DNA of 64,000 nucleotides from an uncultured Chloroflexus sp. (GCF_937951745.1 NZ_CALFBQ010000003.1:62001-126000), one strand, 5' to 3'. Positions 53,121 through 62,745 are shown, numbered from the stretch's first letter. Translations and numbers: made by a program. The notes: a model not told the origin generated them from the sequence alone.

Positions 53121-53822
53121 ATGGAGATCTTCAACGTTCATCTGCCTGAACTGATTCTCATCGCCGGTCTCGCGCTCGTGCTCTTTGGCCCAGAACGGTT
53201 GCCAGAATTGGGGCGCTTCGCCGGTAAGCAGGTGGCGAAATTTCTTGCGTGGCAGCAACAGTCGCCTGAACTGCAAATGATTAACGAGATGCGCAACGAG
53301 TTTGAGCGCGAGATCGCCCAATTGCGCGATGAATTAGTGCGGACGCGCAACCAGCTCGATGTGCGTAACGATGTCCAAGCGATGGTCGATGAGGTAAAAG
53401 CCGTTGGCGAGCAGGTGCAAACCACACTGAACGAGGCCTTGCCAGCCGCTCAGCCAACTTTACCTCCACCTGATGCAGCGCCGCCAGCGCAACCAACGAT
53501 CCGCCCACCGGCACAAGCGCCTATACCGGCAGCAATGCCCGTCGAGCCGGTCACCAACGACGGTGGTGTTGCCCAACCCATTACCGATGAAGATCGGATG
53601 CTCTTTGCTGATGTGGCAGCTCCGGCGGCGACCGCACCTGCCCAAAACGCTGCGGAACCGGTCACGCCTACCGAGATCAGTGAACTACTGGCCCGGCTGA
53701 ATGGGTTGGCGGCTGAACTCCAGTCGATTGTCTTGCAGTTGCAGGCGCGCGGCTTGTTGGATCAACACTGGCAACCGACCGTCGCGCCGGCACCCGTTTC
53801 TGAGGAGACTGTCACGCCATGA
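53121..53822 (+). CDS. tatB: Sec-independent translocase component TatA/TatB-like
   Basis: A 233-residue protein: a membrane helix at about 8-22, followed by the Tat signature FGPERLPELGR, an amphipathic helix, a coiled coil (about 55-110) and a long Pro/Ala-rich C-terminal tail (about 110-190) ending in a helical segment. The long tail fits TatB more than TatA. It inserts into the membrane and receives folded, twin-arginine substrates with TatC. Its stop overlaps the tatC start by 4 bases. No separate tatA is in the window. Confidence 0.88.
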   Translation: MEIFNVHLPELILIAGLALVLFGPERLPELGRFAGKQVAKFLAWQQQSPELQMINEMRNEFEREIAQLRDELVRTRNQLDVRNDVQAMVDEVKAVGEQVQTTLNEALPAAQPTLPPPDAAPPAQPTIRPPAQAPIPAAMPVEPVTNDGGVAQPITDEDRMLFADVAAPAATAPAQNAAEPVTPTEISELLARLNGLAAELQSIVLQLQARGLLDQHWQPTVAPAPVSEETVTP

Positions 53823-54622
53823 CTACCAAACCGGCCAAAGCAGGCCAAGCCGATGAGACGTCGATGACGCTGATCGAGCACTTGATCGAGCTACGTAGCC
53901 GGATCGTCAAGGCCGGCATCGGCGTGCTGATCGGCATGGTGTTTGGATTTATCGCAGTGTGGCCCCAAGGCCCGATCAAACTGATCGATATCCTTATCTT
54001 GACCTTTGCCCCGATCAACGACCGCTTCGCCCCAATCCAGTCAGTCGGCACCACCGAGCAGTTCACCAGCTACATGAAGGTGGCGTTATTGGTTGGCGTG
54101 ATTCTGGCGATGCCGGTAATCGTTTACCAACTGCTGGCCTTTATTGTGCCGGGTCTGACCGACAGCGAACGGCGGCTGATCTACCGCGCCTTGCCCTTTG
54201 TGACCTTTTTCTTCCTTGCCGGGATTGCCTTCGGCTGGTTTGTTACCACACCCGTCGCCATTCAGTTCCTGATCGGCTTTTCCGACTCGCCGCTGATCCA
54301 AACCCAACCGACGCTGTCTGATTTCCTCGAGACGGTATCGATGTTGTTGTTAATCAACGGCGTGGTGTTTGAATTGCCGATCATTATCTACGTGCTCGCG
54401 TATCTGAATGTCACCACCGCTAAGCAATTGGCAAGCTACCGGCGCTATGCGCTGGTAGTGGTCGTGATCATCGCGGCGTTTATTACTCCGACCGGCGATC
54501 CGGTGAATCTGATGTTGCTGGCGTTGCCGATGTATCTGCTTTATGAGGTTGGCGTGATTTTGGCACGGTTTGTGCCGGCGGCCCAAGCGCCGCGCAAAGC
54601 CAAGCGCAACATCGAGGCATAG
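53819..54622 (+). CDS. tatC: twin-arginine translocase subunit TatC
   Basis: A 267-residue six-helix membrane protein, the core receptor of the Tat system. MTLIEHLIELRSRIVKA is the conserved N-terminal block with the signal-peptide-binding acidic residue, and FLETVSMLLLINGVVFELPII and YRRYALVVVVIIAAFITP-type segments (read in parts) are also typical. The last residues are basic. It overlaps tatB (ATGA). Confidence 0.96.
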   Translation: MTTKPAKAGQADETSMTLIEHLIELRSRIVKAGIGVLIGMVFGFIAVWPQGPIKLIDILILTFAPINDRFAPIQSVGTTEQFTSYMKVALLVGVILAMPVIVYQLLAFIVPGLTDSERRLIYRALPFVTFFFLAGIAFGWFVTTPVAIQFLIGFSDSPLIQTQPTLSDFLETVSMLLLINGVVFELPIIIYVLAYLNVTTAKQLASYRRYALVVVVIIAAFITPTGDPVNLMLLALPMYLLYEVGVILARFVPAAQAPRKAKRNIEA

Positions 54623-54716
54623 GCGTATCAGGTGTAACGGTACAGCTCTGCTGTGTCCACAGGGAGCGCATTGCTATACTAGAAGGCATCAGCATCAATG
54701 GTTGGAGGTGAGCGTT

Positions 54717-55130
54717 ATGGTGGAACGGATTTGTCCGGCCTGTCGCCATGGCAACCCGCTTGAGAACCGGTACTGCGGCGCGTGCGGCGCAGCGCTCACG
54801 GGTAATGATGCGTTGGCCCCACGCGAACCGAGCGCCTTGGCTCCCCGCACCTTGTCACTCTCGCCGGCGCAGATGCGCCAGATCGGCGCTGCGCTGGCGC
54901 TCGGTGCGGCCACGCTGGCAGTCGAAGTTGGCAAGGCATGGCTGCGCCGCCGGATGGGGACGCCGGCGCCGGTTGCGCCGATCACCACCGTTCCCCAGAG
55001 CGCGATCACGCCTGTCGCTGAACCGATCAGTGTGACGACCACAATCATCAGCCAGCGTGTGGTTGAGATTTGGGAGCGTGGTGAATTGGTGCGGCAGGTG
55101 GTTGAGCGGCATGTCTGGCGCAAAGATTAG
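54717..55130 (+). CDS. zinc-ribbon protein with a membrane-proximal helix
   Basis: A 137-residue protein. The N terminus is a zinc ribbon (CPAC at about 6-9 and CGAC at about 20-23, in RICPACRHGNPLENRYCGAC). A short hydrophobic run (about 58-72, IGAALALGAATLAVEVG) may sit in or against a membrane. The C terminus is beta-rich (VEIWERGELVRQVVERHVW). The ribosome site GGAGGTGAG is well placed for ATG 54717. A weak promoter (TATACT at 54675) precedes it. Function unknown. Confidence 0.75.
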   Translation: MVERICPACRHGNPLENRYCGACGAALTGNDALAPREPSALAPRTLSLSPAQMRQIGAALALGAATLAVEVGKAWLRRRMGTPAPVAPITTVPQSAITPVAEPISVTTTIISQRVVEIWERGELVRQVVERHVWRKD

Positions 55131-55369
55131 CTGCAAACCGGCGCAGTGAAACCGATAACGTGCGGCGCAGGTCGAGCTTTTCCCTTCTAAGCCTAGTGGC
55201 ACATCATACTGCTACCGGTGGGGCAATGCGCTATCAGCGTTGGTGCCCCATCAGCAGCACCCAACGATGTGCGTTTTGCTGTGACTATTCCCCGGAACCG
55301 GCGCGGGTCTGGCAGCGTCATCCATAGTGTGGTACGATACTCTTACCACCGATATAGGAAGGATTGGCG
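55131..55369. other. intergenic region with a hairpin
   Basis: At 55219-55250 TGGGGCA pairs with TGCCCCA, with an inner CGCT/AGCG pairing. At 55329-55349 GTGGTA and TACCAC form an inverted repeat 21 bases before the next gene, a possible operator. No T run follows the hairpin. Confidence 0.4.
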
Positions 55370-57046
55370 ATGACGCAGGCGATAAACCCTTCAACGTATC
55401 AGCTATTGCGCCGGCAGTTGCGCCCGCTGAGCATCAAACTGCGCCTGAGCGATGGCATTGTACTGGCAAGCCGCACCCTATGGATGGCGCTAACCGGTAG
55501 CGCACTGGTGGCTGCCATCGGCTGGATGACGCCGGTGCCTCATTTGCTATGGTGGGTGTTGGTACCGATCGCGTTGTGGTTTGTAGCCATCGTCGGCGTC
55601 AGCGCATTCCGGCCACTACCGCCGCGCCGGGCTGCACAGCGGGTTGACCGCATCCTCAACCTGCGCGAACGGCTCTCGACGGCGATTGAATTGTATGAGA
55701 CCGGCGCGGATACGCCGCTCGCTCCTTACCAACAGGCTGACGCGAGCGCGCTAGCGTTGCAGCTCCATCCGCGCCAGATCCCGATCGTGGTGCCGCGCCA
55801 GCCATTGCTATTGGCGCTGCTGCCGGCGCTGGTGACGGTTGCGTTACTGACGCTGCCCAACCCGATGAACCAGATCTTGGCCGAGCGCGCCGCGGTCGCC
55901 GAGATGATCGAACAGGTCAATCAGCAATTGGCGGAATTAGAACAAGAGTTGGCCGCGCGTGATGATCTCACGCCCGAACAACGGGCGGAATTAGAGGCGA
56001 TCCTGCGCCAATTGCAAGCTGAATTAGCCCGCAACCCCGGTGATCGCCAAGAGGCGCTGGCCGATCTAGCGCAGGCCGAAATGCGCCTGCGCCAACAGCT
56101 TAATCCGCAAACCGACGTGCGCCAAGCGGCGCTGGAACAGTTGGCGCGCCGATTGGAACAGCTCTCTAATAACCCGACTTCGCCCCGCCCAACGCTTGAC
56201 CAGTTGCGTCAACAACTTGAGAACTTGGCGGCCAGCCTCGATCAGATGAGCGCCGCAGAGCGTGAGGCGTTAGCCCAAGAACTGGCTCAACAGGCTGCGC
56301 AACTCGCGTCGGCGGATCGCGCCACCGCGCAGGCTTTGCAAGATGCAGCACAAGCCCTCGAACGCGGCGACACCCAAGCGGCTGCCGAGGCATTGCAACA
56401 GGCTGGCCAACAGGTGCAGAATGCCCAAGCAGCTATTGCTAACCAGCGCGCAGTGCAACAGGCGCTGAACAATACCCAAGCGGCTCGCCAACAAATTGCG
56501 CAGGCCGGCCAACCCGGCCAAGGCCAGCAGGCCCAGCAGGGGCAAGGACAGGCTCAACAAGGCCAAGGGCAAGGCCAGCAAGGACAGGGGCAGGCTCAAC
56601 AAGGCCAAGGGCAAGGCCAGCAAGGGCAACAAGGGCAACAAGGCCAACCCGGGCAAAGCCAGCAAGGCCAACCCGGGCAAGGCGGTGGCTCGACTGCTGA
56701 CAATCTCGGCCAACAACAGAGTAATGCGCCGGGCAATGTCGATCCGAATCGGCCAAGTTCGCAACAGGGGCAAGGGCGCAACGATGGATTGGTGTACCAA
56801 CCCTTCCGGCCCTCCGGCCAAACCGGTGATCCTGATTTTATCGCCGGCCAGCAGGGCAGCAGCGGCAGCAGCGAGGTGCGTCCGGGTCAAGGGCAGCAGG
56901 GTGGGTTGAATAATCCGTCGGTCATTCCTTACGAGCAGGTGTTTCCTGAATACCAGCGCACGGCGACGGAAGCGATCGATCGCGGCAGCGTACCGATTTA
57001 CTTACAAAATCTCGTCCGCGAATACTTCTCGCGGCTAGAACCGTAG
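55370..57046 (+). CDS. coiled-coil membrane protein with Gln/Gly repeat tract, MoxR-operon head
   Basis: A 558-residue protein. Two to three membrane helices lie in residues 28-80 and about 145-165. A long Gln/Ala/Leu-rich coiled coil covers about 185-380 (QVNQQLAELEQELAARDDL, read in part). A low-complexity tract at about 380-445 repeats GQGQQ and QQGQ. The last 100 residues end AIDRGSVPIYLQNLVREYF-SRLEP, an ending I know from membrane proteins next to MoxR/BatA genes. ATG 55370 is the start. It lies 80 bases before moxR and likely forms part of the same complex; the function is unknown. Confidence 0.72.
   Translation: MTQAINPSTYQLLRRQLRPLSIKLRLSDGIVLASRTLWMALTGSALVAAIGWMTPVPHLLWWVLVPIALWFVAIVGVSAFRPLPPRRAAQRVDRILNLRERLSTAIELYETGADTPLAPYQQADASALALQLHPRQIPIVVPRQPLLLALLPALVTVALLTLPNPMNQILAERAAVAEMIEQVNQQLAELEQELAARDDLTPEQRAELEAILRQLQAELARNPGDRQEALADLAQAEMRLRQQLNPQTDVRQAALEQLARRLEQLSNNPTSPRPTLDQLRQQLENLAASLDQMSAAEREALAQELAQQAAQLASADRATAQALQDAAQALERGDTQAAAEALQQAGQQVQNAQAAIANQRAVQQALNNTQAARQQIAQAGQPGQGQQAQQGQGQAQQGQGQGQQGQGQAQQGQGQGQQGQQGQQGQPGQSQQGQPGQGGGSTADNLGQQQSNAPGNVDPNRPSSQQGQGRNDGLVYQPFRPSGQTGDPDFIAGQQGSSGSSEVRPGQGQQGGLNNPSVIPYEQVFPEYQRTATEAIDRGSVPIYLQNLVREYFSRLEP
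56549..56632 (+). repeat. 42-base tandem repeat coding for the Gln/Gly tract
   Basis: Two copies of a 42-base unit (56549-56590 and 56591-56632) share their first 34-35 bases, and weaker copies flank them. The unit length is a multiple of three, so expansion or loss keeps the frame. It encodes QAQQGQGQGQQGQG-type units. Confidence 0.7.
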
Positions 57047-57126
57047 CAAGCTAGGCGCTCGCTACCGGTGTCTGCTTGCCTAAAACGTTTGACGCTACCT
57101 TACATCCATACGAGGAGGACATCAGC

Positions 57127-58128
57127 ATGACCGCTGCTTCGGAAGCTGCGATCGCCATGACGCCGGAAGAGTTTCGGCAACGCGCGCAACAAATCGAAGC
57201 CGAAGTCGCGCAAGTGATTGTCGGCCAGCACGAACTGATCCGGCAGGTGATTATTACGCTGCTCGCCGGCGGGAATGCGCTGCTCGAAGGCGTACCCGGC
57301 TTGGCGAAGACTACGCTGGTGCGCACCTTGGCCGATGTGATCGACTGCAAGTTCTCGCGCATCCAGTTTACGCCCGATTTGATGCCGGCGGATATTGTCG
57401 GCACCACGCTGATCAGTGAGGACGCCCATGGCCATAAGTCGTTCCGCTTTGAGCCGGGGCCGATTTTCGCCAACTTAGTGCTGGCCGATGAGATCAACCG
57501 TGCTACGCCGAAGACCCAGTCGGCGTTGCTCGAAGCAATGCAAGAGCGCACAGTGACCGTCGCCAAGACGATCCATCAGCTACCCCGTCCCTTCTTCGTC
57601 TTGGCAACCCAAAACCCGCTGGAGATGGAGGGGACGTACCCGCTGCCGGAAGCGCAGCTCGATCGCTTCTTCTTCAAGATCCACGTCGCTTTCCCAACAG
57701 CAGCCGAACTGGTCGAGATTGCTCAACGCACGACCGGCGCTCGCCAGCCAGTAGCTCGTCACGTCGCCGATGGGCAGACTATCATCCAGATGCAAGAGCT
57801 GGCGCGCACAGTGCCAATCGCCAGCCATGTGCTGGCCTACACGGCCCGGCTGATCACGGCCACCCATCCTGAAGGCAAAGATGCGCCGGCGGTGACCAAA
57901 CAGTATGTGCGTTATGGCGCGTCGCCGCGCGGGATGCAGACCTTGATTCTGGCCGGCAAGATTTTAGCATTGCTAGATGGGCGCTATAACGTCTCGTTTG
58001 GCGATATTCGCTTGGCAGCCTTACCGGCGCTACGCCACCGGGTTGTGCTCAACTTTGAAGCGCAGGCTGAAGGGATCAGTGCTGACGAGGTGGTCAAGGG
58101 CGTACTGGAAGCGGTCAAGGAGGAGTGA
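57127..58128 (+). CDS. MoxR-family AAA+ ATPase
   Basis: A 333-residue AAA+ ATPase. Walker [10 protein letters not shown] (about 58-66), Walker B with VLADEINRA (about 118-126), sensor 1 region [22 protein letters not shown]. MoxR ATPases work as chaperones with vWA-domain partners to activate or assemble other proteins. The start ATG 57127 follows GAGGAGG; an in-frame codon at 57076 lies before the site. The DUF58 gene overlaps its stop by one base and the BatA-type gene is two further on, so the expected partners are encoded together. Confidence 0.95.
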   Translation: MTAASEAAIAMTPEEFRQRAQQIEAEVAQVIVGQHELIRQVIITLLAGGNALLEGVPGLAKTTLVRTLADVIDCKFSRIQFTPDLMPADIVGTTLISEDAHGHKSFRFEPGPIFANLVLADEINRATPKTQSALLEAMQERTVTVAKTIHQLPRPFFVLATQNPLEMEGTYPLPEAQLDRFFFKIHVAFPTAAELVEIAQRTTGARQPVARHVADGQTIIQMQELARTVPIASHVLAYTARLITATHPEGKDAPAVTKQYVRYGASPRGMQTLILAGKILALLDGRYNVSFGDIRLAALPALRHRVVLNFEAQAEGISADEVVKGVLEAVKEE

Positions 58129-59003
58129 TGGCCGAGCCGTTGCTCACAGCCACTTTCCTACGCAAGCTCGATCGGTTGGCACTGCAAACCCGGCGCGCAA
58201 TGGCCGGTGATCTCCAAGGCGAGCGGCGCAGCCCAAAACGCGGCTCGTCGGTCGAATTTGCCGATTTTCGCCCGTACACAACCGGCGATGATATTCGTCA
58301 GATCGACTGGAACCTTTACGCCCGCGCTGAACGGTTCTACCTGAAGCTGTTTGTGGCCGAAGAAGAACTCAACGTTCACCTGCTGGTTGACACCAGTCGC
58401 AGTATGGCGTGGGGCGAGCCGGAAAAGCTGCACTATGCGCGTCAGATTGCGGCGGCATTTGGCTATATTGCGCTTAGCAACCTTGATCGGGTTAACGTGA
58501 CTGCGTTTGGCGGGCGACCGGCGGCGGTGAGCGGGATTCGCGGCAAACGCGGCGCAGTGGCGCTATTTGAGTTCTTGCAGCGGCTCGAAGCCGGCAGTAG
58601 CGCTAACCTGACCCAGTTCTGTCGCAACTATATTCAGACTGCGCGTAGTGCCGGCCCGCTCTTGCTCTGTTCTGATCTGTTTGATCCGGGTTGGCGCGAT
58701 GCTCTGCGCGCATTAAGTTCGCGCCCATTCGAGATTACCGTGATGCACGTGCTCGCGCCGCAAGAGATTGATCCGCCGATTGAGGGTGATATTCGTCTGA
58801 TTGATAGCGAGGGGGGACCAGCGGTAGAAATTAGTGCCGATCTCGATGTATTGCAACGTTACCGCGAGTCATTGCGCGCATGGCAAAGCGAGATTGAGGC
58901 ATTTTGTAGCGGGCGGGGCATGCGCTATGTGCCGGTGAATACTGCTGAACCGATCGAAGATTTCGTGTTTGGCCAATTGCGCCGGGCCGGTGTAATCCGA
59001 TGA
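58128..59003 (+). CDS. DUF58 (vWA-like) protein, MoxR partner
   Basis: A 291-residue protein of the DUF58 family. It has the diagnostic RRSPKRGSSVEFADFRPYTTGDDIRQIDWN (about 35-65, read in parts; the normal form is G-x-x-x-E-x-R-x-Y-x-x-G-D-D-x-R-x-I-D-W) and a vWA-like metal site LVDTSRSM (about 90-97, DxSxS-like). No membrane helix is seen. It overlaps MoxR by one base and the DUF402 gene by four, a tight operon. Confidence 0.93.
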   Translation: MAEPLLTATFLRKLDRLALQTRRAMAGDLQGERRSPKRGSSVEFADFRPYTTGDDIRQIDWNLYARAERFYLKLFVAEEELNVHLLVDTSRSMAWGEPEKLHYARQIAAAFGYIALSNLDRVNVTAFGGRPAAVSGIRGKRGAVALFEFLQRLEAGSSANLTQFCRNYIQTARSAGPLLLCSDLFDPGWRDALRALSSRPFEITVMHVLAPQEIDPPIEGDIRLIDSEGGPAVEISADLDVLQRYRESLRAWQSEIEAFCSGRGMRYVPVNTAEPIEDFVFGQLRRAGVIR

Positions 59004-59470
59004 TCGAAGTGCGGTTGATCAAACCAAGGCGCGGCCAGATTATCCGCTATCAAGCAACCGTGCTAGCGCGCGATGCGCAGAGCGTGACGGTACAGGCCGA
59101 GTGGCGGTTAGGGCGGGTCGATCTCGGTCTGTTTAGCATCGAGCCGGGGGATGTGATGATCGAAACGTTCTACACCAACCGCTGGTATAACATCTTTCGC
59201 GCCCAACGGCCCGATGGTGTGACGCGGGGATGGTATTGCAACCTTGCTCGCCCGGCCCGGATCGATGATGATGTGATCGAGACGGAAGATTTAGAGATCG
59301 ATGTGATCGTGAGCGCCGATCGCCAGTGTGTCGAGATTACCGATCTAGCAGAGTATGAAGCGCGCGGGTTGGCGTTAGCTGAACCGGATACCGATGCGGC
59401 GTTGCGCGCGGCGATTGCCGAATTGCGTGATTTGATTGTGCGTGGTGAACAACCATTTAACGTCTCTTAG
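59000..59470 (+). CDS. DUF402 family protein
   Basis: A 156-residue protein with the DUF402/Ntdp-like pattern: FYTNRWYNIFRAQRPDG, GWYCNLARPARIDDDVIETEDLEIDVIV (read in parts). The best known relatives hydrolyse nucleoside triphosphates or diphosphates with Mg or Mn, using the Tyr/Trp-rich and acidic segments seen here. Its position inside the MoxR-BatA operon, with a 4-base overlap on the DUF58 gene, is not usual. Whether it works on nucleotides here is unknown. Confidence 0.8.
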   Translation: MIEVRLIKPRRGQIIRYQATVLARDAQSVTVQAEWRLGRVDLGLFSIEPGDVMIETFYTNRWYNIFRAQRPDGVTRGWYCNLARPARIDDDVIETEDLEIDVIVSADRQCVEITDLAEYEARGLALAEPDTDAALRAAIAELRDLIVRGEQPFNVS

Positions 59471-59511
59471 GGATAGAGCGACGCTCTGTCTCTACAGATG
59501 GGTACACGAGT

Positions 59512-61431
59512 ATGTCATTCCTTGCTCCATTAGCGTTGCTTGGCGCAGCAATTGTCGGCCCGCTGATCGTGGCGATGTATTTGCTCAAGTTGCGCCGCGA
59601 AGAGCAAGTCGTCTCATCAACCTTTCTCTGGCAGCGCATGGTGCGCGATATCGAAGCGAATGCGCCGTGGCAGAAGTTGCGCCGTAATGTACTGCTGTTT
59701 TTGCAACTGCTGCTCATGCTATTGTTGGTGCTGGCCTTGGCCCGGCCTTTCCTGCCCGTCACCGGTATTAGCGGCGCGAACCTGATCATTATTTTCGACC
59801 GCTCGATCAGTATGCTCGCTACCGACGAATCGCCGAACCGGTTAGAGGCGGCGCGCCGGCAGGCGCTAGCGCTGATCGATCAACTACCGGATAACGGGCG
59901 GGCGACAATCATCACCATTGGCGGCCAGATGGAAGCGCCAATCGCCTCCTCAAGCGACCGGCGCGAGCTACGGCGCGTGATCGAGCGCATTCAACCGAGC
60001 TACAGCGGCCAATCCGATCTCACCCAAGCGTTAACGCTAGCTTCAGCATTGGCTGCCCGCGAACCTGACAGCGACGTGGCGATTATTTCCGACGGGAATG
60101 TGATCCTACCCGACGGGTTGCGGGTACCGGCGCGGGTGCGTTACTTCCCGATTGGCCGTTCATCCGACAATGTGGCGATTAACGCGATTGCACTTCAACC
60201 CGGCCCCTTCAAGCAGAACCTGTTCGTGCAGGCGATCAATTATGGCAGCAGCCCTGTCACTCGCCGGCTCTCACTCTATTACGATGGTGTTCTTTCAAAT
60301 GCAGTGGATTTGACGATCGATCCGGGTCGTGAACGAAGTTGGATCGAGGCGATTCCGGCAACCGTAGCAGTAGTCGAGGCGCGCCTTGATGAACATGGCG
60401 ATGCGTTGCCGGTGGATGATCGGGCCTACGCAGTTAGCCCGCAACGCGAGATTGTGAAGGTGCGGTTAGTGAGCGACGGCAATCGCTTTCTCGAAACCGG
60501 CCTTGCGCTGCTACCCGGTCTTGAGGTGACGCGCGTGCCGACGACGACCCTGACATTTACCGAAAGCGCTGCCGAAGTGCTGCTGACCATCTTTGATGGG
60601 GTAGTTCCTACCGAGCTGCCCCCCGGCAATCTGCTCTTCATTGGCCCGCTGCGTAGCACCGAACTCTTCTCGATCACCGGTGAATTTGACTTTCCGCTGA
60701 TCCGCCCGGCGGCGCTGGAAGATCCGCTCTTGCGCAATGTGCGGCTCAACGACATCAATATTCTCCGTGCGCCGCGCATCGTACCCGGCCAATGGGCGCG
60801 GGTGATCGTCGATAGCGATGGCGGCCCGCTCTTGCTGGCCGGTGAGCGCGAAGGCCGGCGAATTGTGGTGTTGGCGTTCGATCTACACTTGTCAGATTTA
60901 CCGCTCAATATTGCCTTCCCAATCTTGCTCTCGAATATGATCGAGTACCTCTTGCCGGTGAGCAGCGTGCAACTGACAACCGGCCAACCGATTGTGGCGC
61001 CGGTTGATAGCACGATCGAAGAGGTACGGGTCATCCGGCCCGATGGCCGGGTCGCTAGCTCACGCGATGGGCAGGTGCAGGTACAGGCGAACCAAACCTT
61101 CTACACCGAAACCGATCGACCCGGTGTCTACACGCTCGAAGAACGGCGCGGCAACGAAGTCATCGCCAGTCGTCGCTTTGCCGTCAATCTCTTTGCTCCC
61201 AATGAATCGCAGATCACGCCGCAACGTGATCTAACTATCCCGCAGCTTAGCGGCGCGCAGAGCACGGTTGCCCGTGAGCGCGATGGTCGCCAAGAGATGT
61301 GGCGCTGGCTGGCATTGGCGGCGCTGGGCGTGCTGTTAGTGGAATGGCTCTACTACCAGCGGAATACGATCGCCTTGCTGCGCGAACGCTGGCGGCGGCG
61401 GACGGCCACTAAGGCCAACATACAACCGTGA
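59512..61431 (+). CDS. BatA/vWA-domain membrane protein
   Basis: A 639-residue protein: N-terminal BatA membrane domain (helices about 5-25 and 62-82; LRREEQVVSSTFLWQRM between them), a vWA domain (about 90-260) with the metal site DRSISM (DxSxS), a large beta-rich periplasmic part (about 260-590), and a C-terminal membrane helix (about 597-617) before a basic tail. It resembles the aerotolerance/Bat family, partners of MoxR. The gene is 41 bases after DUF402; the gap contains a short AGAGCG-A-CGCTCT palindrome (59475-59487). No T run or terminator is visible after the operon. Confidence 0.9.
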   Translation: MSFLAPLALLGAAIVGPLIVAMYLLKLRREEQVVSSTFLWQRMVRDIEANAPWQKLRRNVLLFLQLLLMLLLVLALARPFLPVTGISGANLIIIFDRSISMLATDESPNRLEAARRQALALIDQLPDNGRATIITIGGQMEAPIASSSDRRELRRVIERIQPSYSGQSDLTQALTLASALAAREPDSDVAIISDGNVILPDGLRVPARVRYFPIGRSSDNVAINAIALQPGPFKQNLFVQAINYGSSPVTRRLSLYYDGVLSNAVDLTIDPGRERSWIEAIPATVAVVEARLDEHGDALPVDDRAYAVSPQREIVKVRLVSDGNRFLETGLALLPGLEVTRVPTTTLTFTESAAEVLLTIFDGVVPTELPPGNLLFIGPLRSTELFSITGEFDFPLIRPAALEDPLLRNVRLNDINILRAPRIVPGQWARVIVDSDGGPLLLAGEREGRRIVVLAFDLHLSDLPLNIAFPILLSNMIEYLLPVSSVQLTTGQPIVAPVDSTIEEVRVIRPDGRVASSRDGQVQVQANQTFYTETDRPGVYTLEERRGNEVIASRRFAVNLFAPNESQITPQRDLTIPQLSGAQSTVARERDGRQEMWRWLALAALGVLLVEWLYYQRNTIALLRERWRRRTATKANIQP

Positions 61432-61499
61432 AGTGTGGCAGTGAGACTGTCGCACTTCACACCTTCCTATTGCTTGCCCCACACAGCACCAAGACACGA

Positions 61500-61505
61500 T
61501 ATAAT
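61500..61505 (+). promoter_or_regulatory. -10 element before the YbdK-type ligase gene
   Basis: An exact TATAAT 50 bases before the GTG start at 61555. TTGCCC lies 20 bases upstream of it, too far for a standard -35. Confidence 0.45.
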
Positions 61506-61554
61506 ACAACATACCGGTGACAAACCAATCCCAACCATCAGCGAGGAGTGTGCG

Positions 61555-62721
61555 GTGAGCGTCTACAACCCCAACGATGCCGATTTTGCGTTTACGATCG
61601 GGATCGAAGAGGAATACCAAATCGTCGATCCTGAAACCCGCGAGTTACGGAGCTACATTACTCAGATCCTCGAACCGGGACGCACGATCCTGCGTGAGCA
61701 GATCAAGCCCGAAATGCACCAAAGTATCGTCGAAGTCGGCACCCGCCCTTGCCGCACTATCAGCGAAGCGCGGGCAGAGATCACCCGTCTGCGCGGCGCA
61801 ATCGCCGGACTAGCAGCCCGTCACAATCTGCGCATCGTCGCTGCCGGCACCCATCCCTTTTCGTCGTGGATGCAGCAAGAGATCACGCCCGACGAACGGT
61901 ACCATATGGTCGTGGGTGAGATGCAAGATGCCGCATTGCAATTGCTTATCTTCGGCATGCATTGCCACGTCGGTATGCCGAACAACGAGGTGGCAATTGA
62001 ATTGATGAATGTCGCGCGCTACATCTGCCCGCACTTGCTGTCGCTCAGCACCTCATCGCCATTCTGGATGGGCCGCAATACCGGTTTCAAGTCGTACCGC
62101 AGCGTGATCTTTAGCACCTTCCCGCGCACCGGCATCCCGCCGACGTTCCATTCGGCCAGCGAATTTGAGCGGTATGTCCAGTTGTTGATCAACACCGGCT
62201 GTATCGACAACGGCAAGAAGATTTGGTGGGATCTACGCCCGCATCCGTTCTTTGGAACGCTTGAATTCCGGGTTTGCGACATCGCCACCAAGGTCGAGGA
62301 GTGTCTGGCGTTGGCTGCAACGATGCAGGCGCTGATCGTCAAGTTTTACACCATGTTTGAAAACAACACCACCTTCCGCGTCTACCGGCGCGCCTTGATC
62401 AACGAGAACAAATGGCGCGCGCAACGCTGGGGTCTCGACGGCAAACTGATCGATTTCGGCAAGCGCAAAGAGGTTGAGGCCAAGGCGCTCGTGCATGAAA
62501 TTGTCGAGCTGGTTGACGATGTGGTTGACATGCTCGGCTCGCGCAAAGAAGTCGAATACCTGCTCACAATTGTTGATCAGGGTACCAGCGCCGACCGCCA
62601 ATTGCGCGTCTTTGCCGAGACCAACGATTTGAAAGCAGTGGTGGATAATCTGATCGCCGAGACGATGGAAGGCGTGCCGGTGATGAGCTTTGAAGCCGAG
62701 TCGCAAGCAACGCACGGATAA
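61555..62721 (+). CDS. YbdK-type carboxylate-amine ligase (glutamate-cysteine ligase family 2)
   Basis: A 388-residue ATP-dependent ligase of the GCS2 family, which joins an amine such as Cys to the gamma-carboxyl of Glu or related acids. The N terminus FAFTIGIEEEYQIVDP and HCHVGMP, HPFSSW and FFGTLEFRVCD blocks bind substrate and metal. Many members have no known product; some are true glutamate-cysteine ligases or ergothioneine-type enzymes. The start is GTG 61555 with GAGGAG nine bases before; longer frames in the same phase start before the promoter's -10. The acyl-CoA dehydrogenase gene follows 24 bases on. Confidence 0.92.
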   Translation: MSVYNPNDADFAFTIGIEEEYQIVDPETRELRSYITQILEPGRTILREQIKPEMHQSIVEVGTRPCRTISEARAEITRLRGAIAGLAARHNLRIVAAGTHPFSSWMQQEITPDERYHMVVGEMQDAALQLLIFGMHCHVGMPNNEVAIELMNVARYICPHLLSLSTSSPFWMGRNTGFKSYRSVIFSTFPRTGIPPTFHSASEFERYVQLLINTGCIDNGKKIWWDLRPHPFFGTLEFRVCDIATKVEECLALAATMQALIVKFYTMFENNTTFRVYRRALINENKWRAQRWGLDGKLIDFGKRKEVEAKALVHEIVELVDDVVDMLGSRKEVEYLLTIVDQGTSADRQLRVFAETNDLKAVVDNLIAETMEGVPVMSFEAESQATHG

Positions 62722-62745
62722 GCATCTTTAGCAAAGAGGCTCGAT

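Noticed and set aside
56504-56690. Possible CRISPR-like repeat array
   Set aside because: The repeats are contiguous, imperfect, in frame with a protein gene and without unique spacers.
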